Source of the DNA: Azospirillum brasilense | GTDB taxonomy: Bacteria > Pseudomonadota > Alphaproteobacteria > Azospirillales > Azospirillaceae | Direction: 5' to 3' | DNA: 64,000 nucleotides | NCBI RefSeq assembly: GCF_007827795.1 | Contig: NZ_VITI01000002.1 | Location: forward strand, 124,001-188,000 | Part shown: piece by piece, positions 24,391-34,200 of the stretch | Layout: every line of letters starts with the position of its first letter | Numbering within the stretch: position 1 is the first letter of the stretch | Made by a program: the position numbers and the translations under genes | Notes under the pieces: generated by a model | Databases searched by the model: none | What the model was told of the DNA's origin: nothing | What the model saw: only the letters and a program-made list of their open reading frames with translations

Positions 24391-27300
24391 ATGGTCCTCT
24401 CCGACATCTCCATCCGCCGGCCCGTCCTGGCGACGGTCATGAGCCTCGCGCTCATGCTGATCGGCATCGTGTCGTACCAGCGCCTGTCGGTGCGCGAGTA
24501 TCCGAAGATCGACGAGCCCGTCGTCACGGTGGAAACCACCTACAAGGGCGCGTCGGCCGAGATCATCGAAAGCCAGGTCACCCAGATTCTGGAGGACTCG
24601 CTGTCGGGCATCGAGGGCATCGACGTGATGTCCTCGATCAGCCGCGCGGAGAAGAGCCAGATCACCCTGCGCTTCCGCCTGGACCGCAACGTGGACACGG
24701 CGGCCAGCGACGTGCGCGACCGCGTCGGCCGCGTGCGCGCCCAGCTTCCCAACGAGATCGACGAGCCGGTCATCGCGAAGGTGGAGGCCGACGCGCAGCC
24801 GATCATCTATCTGGCCTTCTCCTCCGACCGCCATTCGCCGCTGGACGTGACGGACTTCGCCGACCGCTACGTCAAGGACCGCTTGCAGAACCTGCCTGGC
24901 GTGGCCCAGGTGCGCATCTTCGGCGAGCGGCGCTTCGCGATGCGCCTGTGGCTCGACCCGCAGCGCATGGCCGCCTACCGCGTCACCCCGCAGGACGTGG
25001 AGAACGCGCTGCGCAAGCAGAACGTCGAGATCCCGGCGGGCCGCGTCGAGAGCAAGGCGCGGGAGTTCACCGTCGTTTCCGAGACCGACCTGCGCACACC
25101 GGAGGAGTTCGACCGCATCATCCTGCGCGACGACGGCGGCTATCTGGTCCGGTTGAAGGACGTCGGCCGGGCCGAGCTGGGCGCGCGGGACGAGCGGGTC
25201 AGCGCCCGCTTCAACGGGCGCGGCGCCGTCGCCATCGGCGTGGTCAAGCAGTCCACCGCCAACCCGCTGGACGTGTCCAAGGCGGTGAACGAGGCGCTGC
25301 CGAAGATCCGCGCCGCCCTGCCGGAGGGCATGGGGGTGGATGTCGGCTACGACAGCTCCGTCTTCATCGCCAAGTCCATTGACGCGGTGTTCAGCACGAT
25401 CTTCGAGGCCATCGTCCTGGTCGTGCTGGTCATCTTCGTGTTCCTGCGCAGCTTCCGCGCCACGCTGGTGCCGCTGGTGACCATTCCGGTGTCGCTGATC
25501 GGCGGCTTCGCGCTGATGTACGCCTTCGGCTTCTCGGTCAACACGCTGACGCTGCTGTCCATGGTGCTGGCCATCGGCCTCGTCGTGGACGACGCCATCG
25601 TGATGCTGGAGAACATCTACCGCCACATCGAGGAGGGCGTGCCGCCCTTCCAGGCGGCCTTGCAGGGGTCGAGGGAGATCGGCTTCGCGGTCATCGCGAT
25701 GACCATCACGCTGGCCGCGGTCTACGCGCCCATCGGCTTCATGACCGGCCGCACCGGCCGCCTCTTCTCCGAATTCGCGCTGACGCTGGCGGGGGCGGTG
25801 ATCGTGTCGGGCTTCGTCGCCCTGACCCTGTCGCCGATGATGTGCTCCAAGCTGCTGAAGCACCAGACCAAGCACAACGTGCTTTACAACGCCATCGAGC
25901 GGCTGCTGAACGGGCTGACCAACGGCTACCGCGCGCTGCTTCGCGTGTCGCTGAAGGCGCGTCCGCTGGTGCTGCTGGTCGGCGCGGTGGTGGCGGGGCT
26001 CAGCTACACGCTGTTCACCGGGCTGAAGTCGGAGCTGGCGCCGGTCGAGGACCGCGGCACCATCGTCGGCATCGCCATCGCGCCGGAGGGTTCGACGCTC
26101 GACTACACGGAGAGCTACGCCAAGCGGATGGAGGACCTGTTCCGCCAGATCCCCATCGTCGAGAAGTTCTTCGTCGTGGTCGGATTCCCGGTGGTCAACC
26201 AGGGCATCTCCTTCGTCCGCCTGATCGACTGGGACCAGCGCGATGTGAAGCAGCAGGCGATCACCGCCCAGCTCTTCCCCAAGATGTTCGGCATCCCCGG
26301 CATCCTGGCCTTCGTCACCAACCCGCCGTCGCTGGGCCAGAGCCCGGTGGACAAGCCGGTCAACTTCGTCATCCAAAGCTCGCTGCCCTACGACGAGCTT
26401 CAGAAGATGGTCGACGGGCTGATGGCCGAGGCGCGGAAGTTTCCCGGCCTGACCAACCTCGACACCGACCTCAAGCTGAACAAGCCGGAACTGCGCATCA
26501 CCATCGACCGCGACAAGGCCGCCGACCTCGGGGTGGACGTGGAAACGGTGGGCCGCACGCTGGAAACCCTGCTCGGCGGGCGGCAGGTCACCCGCTTCAA
26601 GAAGGAGGGCAAGCAGTACGACGTGGTGGTCCAGGTCGGCGACCTCGACCGCCGCAACCCGGACGACATCGCCTCCATCTACGTGCGCGGCACGCCGACC
26701 GCGGCGGCGGAGGCCGGGGTCGCCACCAGCGCCGGGGCGATGATCTCGCTCGCCAACCTCGTCCGCATCGAGGAGCGGGTGGCGCCCAAGGAGTTGAACC
26801 ACTTCAACAAGCTGCGCTCCGTCACCATCACCGCGACGCTGGCGCCGGGCACCTCGCTGGGCGAGGCGCTGGGCTATCTCCAGGAGGCGGCGAACCGCGT
26901 GCTGCCGGCCACCGCTCAGACCGACTATGCCGGGCAGAGCCGCGAGTTCCGGGAGTCGGCGACCGGCCTGTATTTCGTCTTCATCCTGGCGCTGGCCTTC
27001 ATCTATCTGGTGCTGGCGGCGCAGTTCGAGAGCTTCATCGACCCCTTCGTGATCATGCTGACGGTGCCGCTGTCGATGACCGGTGCGCTGGCCGCCCTGC
27101 ATTTCACGGGCGGGACGATGAACGTCTACAGCCAGATCGGCTTGGTGACGCTCGTCGGACTCATCACCAAGCACGGCATCCTGATCGTGGAGTTCGCCAA
27201 CCAGCTCCAGCGCGAGGGGGTGGACATCCGCAAGGCGGTGGAGGAGGCCGCCGTGCTGCGCCTGCGCCCGATCCTGATGACCACGGGCGCCATGGTGCTG

Positions 27301-27513
27301 GGCGCCGTCCCGCTCGCCAACGCCCACGGGGCCGGTGCCGAAAGTCGTCAGGCCATCGGCGCGGTGATCGTCGGCGGCATGCTGCTGGGCACCTTCCTGA
27401 CACTGTTCGTGGTGCCGACGGTCTACAGCTACATCGCCAGGAAGAAGCCCCTTCCGGCGGTGGACGGCTCCGCTGGCCACCCCACGGGCGCGCACCCGCA
27501 GCCGGCGGAGTGA
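24391..27513 (+). CDS. RND-family multidrug efflux pump permease
   Basis: The 1040-residue protein has the usual HAE-1 length and layout: an N-terminal helix (IRRPVLATVMSLALMLIGI), a large periplasmic porter loop, a block of six helices, a second porter loop and the C-terminal helices. The proton-relay motif in helix 4 is present as AIGLVVDDAIVMLENIYRHIEEG with the two adjacent Asp residues. SLALM, FADRYVKDRLQ and LVGLITKHGILIVEFANQ are other family landmarks. It exports drugs or toxic small molecules using the proton gradient. It is coupled to the adaptor gene and likely controlled by the operator at 23149-23175. Confidence 0.96.
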   Translation: MVLSDISIRRPVLATVMSLALMLIGIVSYQRLSVREYPKIDEPVVTVETTYKGASAEIIESQVTQILEDSLSGIEGIDVMSSISRAEKSQITLRFRLDRNVDTAASDVRDRVGRVRAQLPNEIDEPVIAKVEADAQPIIYLAFSSDRHSPLDVTDFADRYVKDRLQNLPGVAQVRIFGERRFAMRLWLDPQRMAAYRVTPQDVENALRKQNVEIPAGRVESKAREFTVVSETDLRTPEEFDRIILRDDGGYLVRLKDVGRAELGARDERVSARFNGRGAVAIGVVKQSTANPLDVSKAVNEALPKIRAALPEGMGVDVGYDSSVFIAKSIDAVFSTIFEAIVLVVLVIFVFLRSFRATLVPLVTIPVSLIGGFALMYAFGFSVNTLTLLSMVLAIGLVVDDAIVMLENIYRHIEEGVPPFQAALQGSREIGFAVIAMTITLAAVYAPIGFMTGRTGRLFSEFALTLAGAVIVSGFVALTLSPMMCSKLLKHQTKHNVLYNAIERLLNGLTNGYRALLRVSLKARPLVLLVGAVVAGLSYTLFTGLKSELAPVEDRGTIVGIAIAPEGSTLDYTESYAKRMEDLFRQIPIVEKFFVVVGFPVVNQGISFVRLIDWDQRDVKQQAITAQLFPKMFGIPGILAFVTNPPSLGQSPVDKPVNFVIQSSLPYDELQKMVDGLMAEARKFPGLTNLDTDLKLNKPELRITIDRDKAADLGVDVETVGRTLETLLGGRQVTRFKKEGKQYDVVVQVGDLDRRNPDDIASIYVRGTPTAAAEAGVATSAGAMISLANLVRIEERVAPKELNHFNKLRSVTITATLAPGTSLGEALGYLQEAANRVLPATAQTDYAGQSREFRESATGLYFVFILALAFIYLVLAAQFESFIDPFVIMLTVPLSMTGALAALHFTGGTMNVYSQIGLVTLVGLITKHGILIVEFANQLQREGVDIRKAVEEAAVLRLRPILMTTGAMVLGAVPLANAHGAGAESRQAIGAVIVGGMLLGTFLTLFVVPTVYSYIARKKPLPAVDGSAGHPTGAHPQPAE

Positions 27514-27540
27514 TCATCGGTCGTGGATTTGATACGGACG

Positions 27541-27578
27541 GTGAAAAAGAAAGCGGGGCGCCCGGATCAGGGCGCCCC
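27541..27578 (-). terminator. Terminator of the transglutaminase/ATP-grasp cluster
   Basis: GGGGCGCCC at 27555-27563 pairs with GGGCGCCCC at 27570-27578 around a six-base loop. The loop contains the stop codon of the transglutaminase gene. Reading the minus strand the stem is followed by GCTTTCTTTTT, a good U-tract. Confidence 0.8.
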
Positions 27579-28547
27579 ATTCTCCTCCAGCGGCTCGACA
27601 TCGACGCTGACGGACAGAGTGTGGCCGGCGGCGCCCATGAGGACGCCGCGGGCGGGGCTGACGTCGTCGTAATCGCGGCCCCAGGCGATGGTGATGAAAT
27701 CCTGGTCGGCGCGGCGCGCGTTGGTCGGACAGACGTCGATCCAGCCGGTTTCGGCGCCGCACCAGACGGAGGCCCAGGCGTGGCTGACGTCGGCGCCGAC
27801 CAGGCGCGGCCGGCCCGGCGGGGGTAGGGTGCGCAGATATCCGGAAACGTAGCGGGCCGGCAGCCCCATCGCCCGGACGCAGCCGACCACGATGTGGGCG
27901 AAGTCCTGGCAGACGCCGCGGCGGTGCCGCATCACCTCGGCCATCGGGGTGGCGATCGTCGTCGCGGTGGGGTCGAAGGTGAAGTCATCGTGGATGCGCT
28001 GCATCAGGTCCAGAGCGGCCTCAGCCGCAGGGCGGCCGGGCGTGAAGGACTGCGCGGCGTACTCCTGCAGCGCCGGGCTGGCCGCCACCAGCGCGCTGTC
28101 GAAGCGGTACTGGACCACGTCCGCACCGTCCTCTGGGCCGGTCAGACCGCCCAACGACTCCTGCACATGTTCCCAAGACGGGGTGGACGCGGCGTTCAGC
28201 GGCGGGGGCGGGCCGACCTCGACCTCGCTTTCCGCCGTGACGACCAAGCGCCGGTGCGGCTCCTGCATCGCGACGTAGGTGACGGTGTTGCCGAAATAGT
28301 CGGTGTGGGACGACTGCACCGCCGGGGCCGGCAGGATGGTCAGCGCGCTGCGGTGGACGCGCTGGCGGGGGTGCGGGCGGGCCGTCAGGTGCAGCAGATG
28401 GTGCGACACCGACACGTCCTCGGCATAGTCGTAGCCGGTCGTGTGGCGCACGCGGAAGCGCACGCCGAAACGGTCACCGGAGTGCTCGTCAGCGGAGGCC
28501 GCGCCGGCCATGGTCGGGGAAAGGTCAGGCCGGTCGGGCAAAGGCAT
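27567..28547 (-). CDS. Transglutaminase-like cysteine peptidase/amidase
   Basis: The 326-residue protein has an N-terminal bacterial transglutaminase-like beta domain (VRHTTGYDYAEDVSVSHHLL) and a papain-like core. The catalytic triad is intact: Cys213 in RRGVCQDFAHI, His256 in VSHAWASVW and Asp271 in GWIDVCPTN. Enzymes of this fold hydrolyse or transfer amide bonds. It is the last gene of a three-gene minus-strand unit, overlapping the ATP-grasp/alpha-E gene by 23 bases if ATG 28547 is used; ATG 28511 would remove the overlap. The cluster suggests it trims or releases a product built by the ATP-grasp partner. No signal peptide is seen. Confidence 0.88.
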   Translation of the reverse strand: MPLPDRPDLSPTMAGAASADEHSGDRFGVRFRVRHTTGYDYAEDVSVSHHLLHLTARPHPRQRVHRSALTILPAPAVQSSHTDYFGNTVTYVAMQEPHRRLVVTAESEVEVGPPPPLNAASTPSWEHVQESLGGLTGPEDGADVVQYRFDSALVAASPALQEYAAQSFTPGRPAAEAALDLMQRIHDDFTFDPTATTIATPMAEVMRHRRGVCQDFAHIVVGCVRAMGLPARYVSGYLRTLPPPGRPRLVGADVSHAWASVWCGAETGWIDVCPTNARRADQDFITIAWGRDYDDVSPARGVLMGAAGHTLSVSVDVEPLEENGAP

Positions 28548-31119
28548 GGCTGAAATAGGCGTGGGTCAGGAGGTTGGATATCTCGGGCAGCGACAGGGCG
28601 AGCGAGTCGAGCAGCGTGTGCAGGGCGGTGCCGGACTCCAGCGCGTCCGGCGCGCGCAAGGAGGCACGGGCGGCGCCAAGGATGGAGCGGGCCGAGGCCG
28701 CCGTGTCGCCCGGCACGGCCTGCGACCCGCTGGGCAGGGCCGCGACATGCCGCTCCAGCGCCGCCAGCTGGAAATCCAGGGCGCGCGGGTTGGAGTCGTC
28801 GGCCAGCAGCAGTTCCAGCACCGGGCGCCGCCGCACGCTGGTCAGGTAGCGGGACCGGTAGGTCATCACGCTTTCCCCCAATTCCAGCAGAACGCTCAGC
28901 GTCGCGACCTGGACGGGCTCCTCCTGCCGTTCGAGCGCGTGGACCTGGATGCCGCGCATCACCGAAATGATGTGGAGCGCCCGCTCCATGCGCCGACCGA
29001 TGTCGAGGAAGCGCCAGCCCTGGCCGCGCGTCATGCTTTCCTGCTCCAGACCGGCGATGGCGGCGAGGCTGGTCATCAGGTCGTCCAGCCGCAGCAGCAT
29101 GGCGGCGGCGTCGAGCTTGTGCGCCGGCGGCTGGCTTTGCCGTTCCAGCATCGTGACGACCCGCCACATGTCGAGCGACAGGCGGTCGCGCACCGAATAG
29201 GCGGTGCGATGCACCCGCTGCACCTGGGCGCGCAGGCTGTTGGGATGGTCCGGGTCCACGACGGAGCTGTAGAGGGCGGCCCGCAACGCCCGACCGCCGC
29301 CGAGCGCGGTGACGCGCGTCAGGTCCCAGGGGATCATGTCCTCCCAGGCCATCAGATGGAGCAGCGGGCGGAGCTGCAGCGACGCGCCCGGCACGCTGCC
29401 GTCGGTCAGGCGGGAGTGGGTGGAGCGCATCAGGCGGACCGTGCCCTCCGACCGCTCGGCGTAGCGGCCCAGCCAATAGAGGCTGTCGGCCACCCGGCTG
29501 GGCAGGTCGGCGGAGGCCGCCCTGGGCGCCGGCTGAGGGTCCTGGGCCGGCTGCGGGCGCGGCGTCGCCGGCGTCGACTCGGTCCGGCGCCCGGACAAGA
29601 TCCAGGTGTCCTTGCTGCCGCCGCCCCGCTGCATGGAGACGACCAGCTTCCCGGATTCGGTGGACACGCGGGTCAGGCCGCCGGGCATGACGGTGTAGCT
29701 GCCGTCCGGGCGGGCGCAGAGGAAGACGCGCAGAACCAGCGGGCGTGGCTGCAGCCGTCCGCCCTGCCAGACCGGTGCCGTGGACAGCGCCAGCCGCTCC
29801 TGCGCGACGTAGCACCAGGGGCGGGCCTTGATGCGCTCGACCAGGGCGGCGCGCTCGGTCGCCGACAGGTCGGCGCCGAAGATCGGCTCGAAGGACAGGG
29901 ACGGGAAGGCCGGCTTCACCACCAGCCCGTCGAGATGCTCGATGACGTAGGCGCGCTCGTCGTCGTTGCCGCACCACCACACGGCCACGCCGGGCATCTT
30001 CAGCTCCTCCCCCAGCAGATGCCGGCAGAGCATGGGCAGCGACGGCTTGACCGCCATGGATTCCAGGAAGCCGGAGCCGAGCGAATTCGCCACGACGACG
30101 TTCCCGGCGCGCACCGCCTCGATCAGCCCCGCGACGCCCAGCGAACTGTCGGCGCGCAGCTCCAGCGGGTCGGCGAAATCGGCGTCCAGGCGGCGCAGGA
30201 TGACGTCCACCGGCTCCAGCCCCGACAGGGTCTTCAGATAGACCTGACGGTCGCGGACGGTCAGGTCGCCGCCCTCCACCAGCGTGATGCCGAGATAGCG
30301 GGCCAGATAGACGTGTTCGAAATAGGTTTCGTTGTAGGGGCCGGGCGTCAGCAGAACGATCCGCGGCTGGTCGCGGTGTGGGCTCAGCGACAGCAGCGTT
30401 TCCTTGTACGCCTCGAAGAAGGGGGACAGATGCTCCACCTGGCAATGGCGGAAGCTGTCCGGCAGGACCTTCGCCAGCACCGCCCGGTTCTCCAGCGCGT
30501 AGCCGCTGCCGCTCGGCGCCTGGGTGCGGTCGGACAGCACCCACCAGCGCCCATCCGGCGCGCGGGCGAGGTCCGCCGCGTAGAAATGCAAATGGATGCC
30601 GTTCGGCACCGGAATGCCGTGCACGGCGCGGCGGAATCCGGGATCGGCGTGGATGACCGCCGGGGACAGCCGCCCGCTGCGCGTCAGGGTCTGCGGCCCA
30701 TAGATGTCCGCCAGCACCGCGTTCAGCAGCGTGGCGCGCTGGATCAGGCCCGATTCGACCGCCTTCCACTCGTGGGAGGGAATCAGCAGCGGCACCATGT
30801 CGAGCGGCCAGGGCCGCTCCATCCCCTTGGGATCACCGTAGATGTTGTAGGTGACGCCGTTCTGGTGCAGCAGGCGCCGCGCCTCCTCCCACCGCTCGGC
30901 CATCAACTCCGGGTCGAGGGGACCCAGCGTGCCCATGAAGGTCTGCCAGTGCGGGCGCAGGCGGCCCTGCCCGGTGACCATCTCGTCATAGACCTCGCCG
31001 CGGCCATAGCCCATGGCGTCGGCCTCGCCGAACAGCGACCCCTGAAGGAACGGTACCGGCCGCAGCCCCGGCGGAGGGGATGCGCTGGGGTCAAGAAAAG
31101 GGGATTCGCGGTCGGCCAA
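28525..31119 (-). CDS. Circularly permuted ATP-grasp fused to an alpha-E domain
   Basis: The 864-residue protein joins two modules usually encoded separately. Residues about 60-500 are a circularly permuted ATP-grasp ligase (family blocks EWKAVESGLIQRATLLN, DRTQAPSGSGYALENR, LTPGPYNETYFEH, LARYLGITLVEGGDLTVRD, GLVVKPAFPSLSFEPIFG). A Pro/Ala-rich linker near 530-550 leads to the alpha-helical alpha-E domain with SLYWLGRYAERSEGTVRLM and its conserved Glu-Arg. ATP-grasp enzymes join an acyl phosphate to an amine, so a peptide or amide ligase is predicted. The alpha-E domain has no known chemistry. It lies between two transglutaminase genes, the association described for predicted amidoligase systems. 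Confidence 0.9.
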   Translation of the reverse strand: MADRESPFLDPSASPPPGLRPVPFLQGSLFGEADAMGYGRGEVYDEMVTGQGRLRPHWQTFMGTLGPLDPELMAERWEEARRLLHQNGVTYNIYGDPKGMERPWPLDMVPLLIPSHEWKAVESGLIQRATLLNAVLADIYGPQTLTRSGRLSPAVIHADPGFRRAVHGIPVPNGIHLHFYAADLARAPDGRWWVLSDRTQAPSGSGYALENRAVLAKVLPDSFRHCQVEHLSPFFEAYKETLLSLSPHRDQPRIVLLTPGPYNETYFEHVYLARYLGITLVEGGDLTVRDRQVYLKTLSGLEPVDVILRRLDADFADPLELRADSSLGVAGLIEAVRAGNVVVANSLGSGFLESMAVKPSLPMLCRHLLGEELKMPGVAVWWCGNDDERAYVIEHLDGLVVKPAFPSLSFEPIFGADLSATERAALVERIKARPWCYVAQERLALSTAPVWQGGRLQPRPLVLRVFLCARPDGSYTVMPGGLTRVSTESGKLVVSMQRGGGSKDTWILSGRRTESTPATPRPQPAQDPQPAPRAASADLPSRVADSLYWLGRYAERSEGTVRLMRSTHSRLTDGSVPGASLQLRPLLHLMAWEDMIPWDLTRVTALGGGRALRAALYSSVVDPDHPNSLRAQVQRVHRTAYSVRDRLSLDMWRVVTMLERQSQPPAHKLDAAAMLLRLDDLMTSLAAIAGLEQESMTRGQGWRFLDIGRRMERALHIISVMRGIQVHALERQEEPVQVATLSVLLELGESVMTYRSRYLTSVRRRPVLELLLADDSNPRALDFQLAALERHVAALPSGSQAVPGDTAASARSILGAARASLRAPDALESGTALHTLLDSLALSLPEISNLLTHAYFSHAFARPA

Positions 31120-31246
31120 GGTCGGATCGTAGGTTCACGGCGGTGCAATGCACAGCGAGTGTGAACGCCCGGTCCCGCCGATGCAAGCGGCGCATCGGCG
31201 CCGCCCGGCCGAAAGGCGTATTCCGGCCGGGGGCGGGGACGCCCGA

Positions 31247-34200
31247 TCAACCCCGCCGCAGGTCCAGCGTCATCGGAAACTGCGGGTTGCGCTCCTCCGC
31301 CGGAGTCTCCATCGAGCCGGGGGTGTGGCCGAAGGGGAAGAAGCGGGCGAGGCGCCGCCCCTCCGCCTCGTTGGCGTTGACCGGGAAGGTGTCGTAGCTG
31401 CGTCCGCCCGGATGCATGACGTGGTAGGTGCAACCGCCGATGGAGCGGCCCGCCCACTGGTCCAGGATGTCGAAGACCAGAGGCGTGTGCACCGGAATCG
31501 TCGGGTGAAGGCAGGAGGGCGGCTGCCACGCCCGGTACCGCACCCCGGCGACGAACTCCCCCTCCGTCCCGGTGGGGATCAGCGGCACGCGGCGGCCGTT
31601 GCAGGTGATGGCGTAGCGCGCGTCGGTCAGGCCGGCGACCCGCACCTGCACCCGTTCGACCGAGCTGTCGACATAGCGCACGGTGCCGCCGCCGCCCGGC
31701 TCCTCGCCCAGGACGTTCCAGGGCTCCAGAGCCATGCGCAGTTCCAGCGAGATGCCGCGCTGGTTGACGTGGCCGTAGACCGGGAAGCGGAAGTTCATGT
31801 GCGGGTCGAACCAGCGCTCCTCGATGGGATAGCCATGGTCGCGCAGGTCGGCGACGACGTCGGCCAGATCCTGCTGCACGAAGTAGGGCAGCATGAAGCG
31901 GTCGTGCAGCTCTGTCCCCCAGCGCACCAGCTTGCCCTTGTAGGGCGTCTTCCAGAAGCGCGCGACCAGGGCGCGCAGCAGAAGCTGCTGGGTCAGGCTC
32001 ATCTCCGCGTGCGGAGGCATCTCGAAGGCGCGGAACTCGACCAGCCCGAGCCGCCCGGTCGAGCTGTCCGGGGAGTAGAGCTTGTCGATGCAGAACTCCG
32101 CCCGGTGGGTGTTGCCCTGCACGTCGGTCAGCAGGTTGCGCAGCACGCGGTCGACCATCCAGGGCGGGCAATCGCCCGTCGCGGCGGCCTTGTCGATCTG
32201 GTTGAAAGCGATCTCCAGCTCGTAGAGCGCGTCGTCGCGGGCCTCGTCCACGCGCGGCGCCTGGCTGGTCGGGCCGATGAACATGCCGGAGAAGGCGTAG
32301 GACAGGGACGGGTGGTTCTGCCAGAAGGCGATCAGGCTGCGCAGCATGTCGGGCCGCCGCAGGAAGGGACTGTCCGCCGCGGTGGCGCCGCCCATCACCA
32401 CATGATTGCCGCCGCCGGTGCCGCAGTGGCGCCCGTCGATCATGAACTTCTCGGCGCCCAGGCGCGACTGGCGGGCATCCTCGTAAAGGTCCAGCGTGTT
32501 GCGGACCAGCTCGTCCCAATTGTGGGAAGGGTGGATGTTGACCTCGATCACGCCGGGGTCGGGGGTGACGGCCAGCGAGTTCAGGCGCGGGTCCTTCGGC
32601 GGCTGGTAGCCCTCGATCACCACCGGCATGTCCAGTTCGAGCGCCGTCGCCTCGATCTCCGCCAGCATCGCCAGATAGTCCTCCAGCGTGTTCATCGGCG
32701 GCAGGAACAGGTGGATGCGCCCGTTGCGCGCCTCGCAGGTCAGGGCGGTGCGGACCACCCACCAGGCGGACTTGCCGTGCTCCGGCATCTCGCTTCGCAC
32801 TTCGGCCATGGCGCGCTGGACGCGCTCGTTCCGTCGGGAGGCGTCCTGGCGTCCGGCCTCCTCGCGCAGGGCGTGCTGGCGCAGCGGCACCCGGTTCGGC
32901 GGCAGCGGCGCCCGCTCCTCGAACGGGTCGGTCTCCCAGGAATAAGGATAGTCCTGCGGCGACACCCAGGGCAGGGAGCCGAGCGGCAGGCGGAAGCCGA
33001 CCGGGCTGTCGCCCGGCATCAGCAGCAGCCGCTCCTGGCGCAACGGCCACGCGCTGGACAGCCAGACCGGCCCCTGCTGGGTCACCTTGCGGTTGATCGG
33101 CAGGGCGAAGCCGACCGGCTCGTTCAGGCCGCGGGTGAAGACGTGGGCGAGGCGCGCGCGCTCCTCCTTGTCCTCCAGCTTGCTGTCCAGCGGATCGACG
33201 TTGACCGGCAGCAGCGATTCGCGGCGCAGATAGTGCCAGGGGTCCTCGTAGGCCGCCAGCACCAGCGCCGGGTCCAGACCCAGCTTCTTCGCCAGGCTGA
33301 CCAGGAAGGCGCCGGCGTCCTCCGCGGTGTGGCCGTAGTCGGTGTCCTCGCGGGCCAGCAGGTCGCTGTTCGCCCACAGCGCCTCGCCGTCGCGGCGCCA
33401 GTAGACGGTCATCGCCCAGCGCGGCAGCGACTCGCCGGGATACCATTTGCCCTGCCCGAAATGCAGCAGCCCGCCCGGCGCGAAGCGGTTGGCCAGCCGG
33501 TGCACGAGGTCGGCGGCCATCTTGCGCTTGTTGGGACCGAGCGCCGTGGTGTTCCACTCCGCCCCGTCCATGTCGTCGATGGACACGAAGGTCGGCTCGC
33601 CCCCCATGGTCAGGCGGACGTCGCCGGCGGTCAGCTCCTCGTCGATGCGGTGGCCCAGCGCCTCGATTTCCGCCCATTGCCGGGGGGTGTAGGGCTTGGT
33701 GACGCGCGGCGCCTCATAGATGCGGGTGACCGACATCTCGTGCCCGAACTCCACCTCGCACTCGTCGATGAGGCCGGAGATGGGGGCGGCGGAGGAGGCA
33801 TCCGGGGTGCAGGCCAGCGGGATGTGCCCTTCGCCGGCCAGCAGGCCGGAGGTGGGGTCGAGGCCGACCCAGCCGGCGCCGGGCAGGAAGACCTCGGTCC
33901 AGGCGTGCAGGTCGGTGAAGTCCTCTTCGGGACCGGACGGGCCGTCGAGCGCCTTCTGGTCGGCGGTGAGCTGGATCAGGTAGCCGGAGACGAAGCGCGC
34001 GGCCAGACCGAGGTTGCGCAGGACCTGCACCAGCAACCACGCCGAATCGCGGCAGGAGCCGGTGCGCTTGCCCAGCGTCTCCTCGCAGGTCTGGATGCCG
34101 GGTTCCAGGCGGATGACGTAGCCGATGTCCGTCTGGAGCCGCTGGTTGATGTCGACCAGGAAGTTGATGGACGCCGCCGGTTCCCGCGAAATGCCGGTCA

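Noticed and set aside
23170-27495. Very long minus-strand frame opposite the RND efflux genes
   Set aside because: It covers the exact span of recognised adaptor and pump genes and shows low-complexity His/Arg/Gln composition typical of shadow frames.
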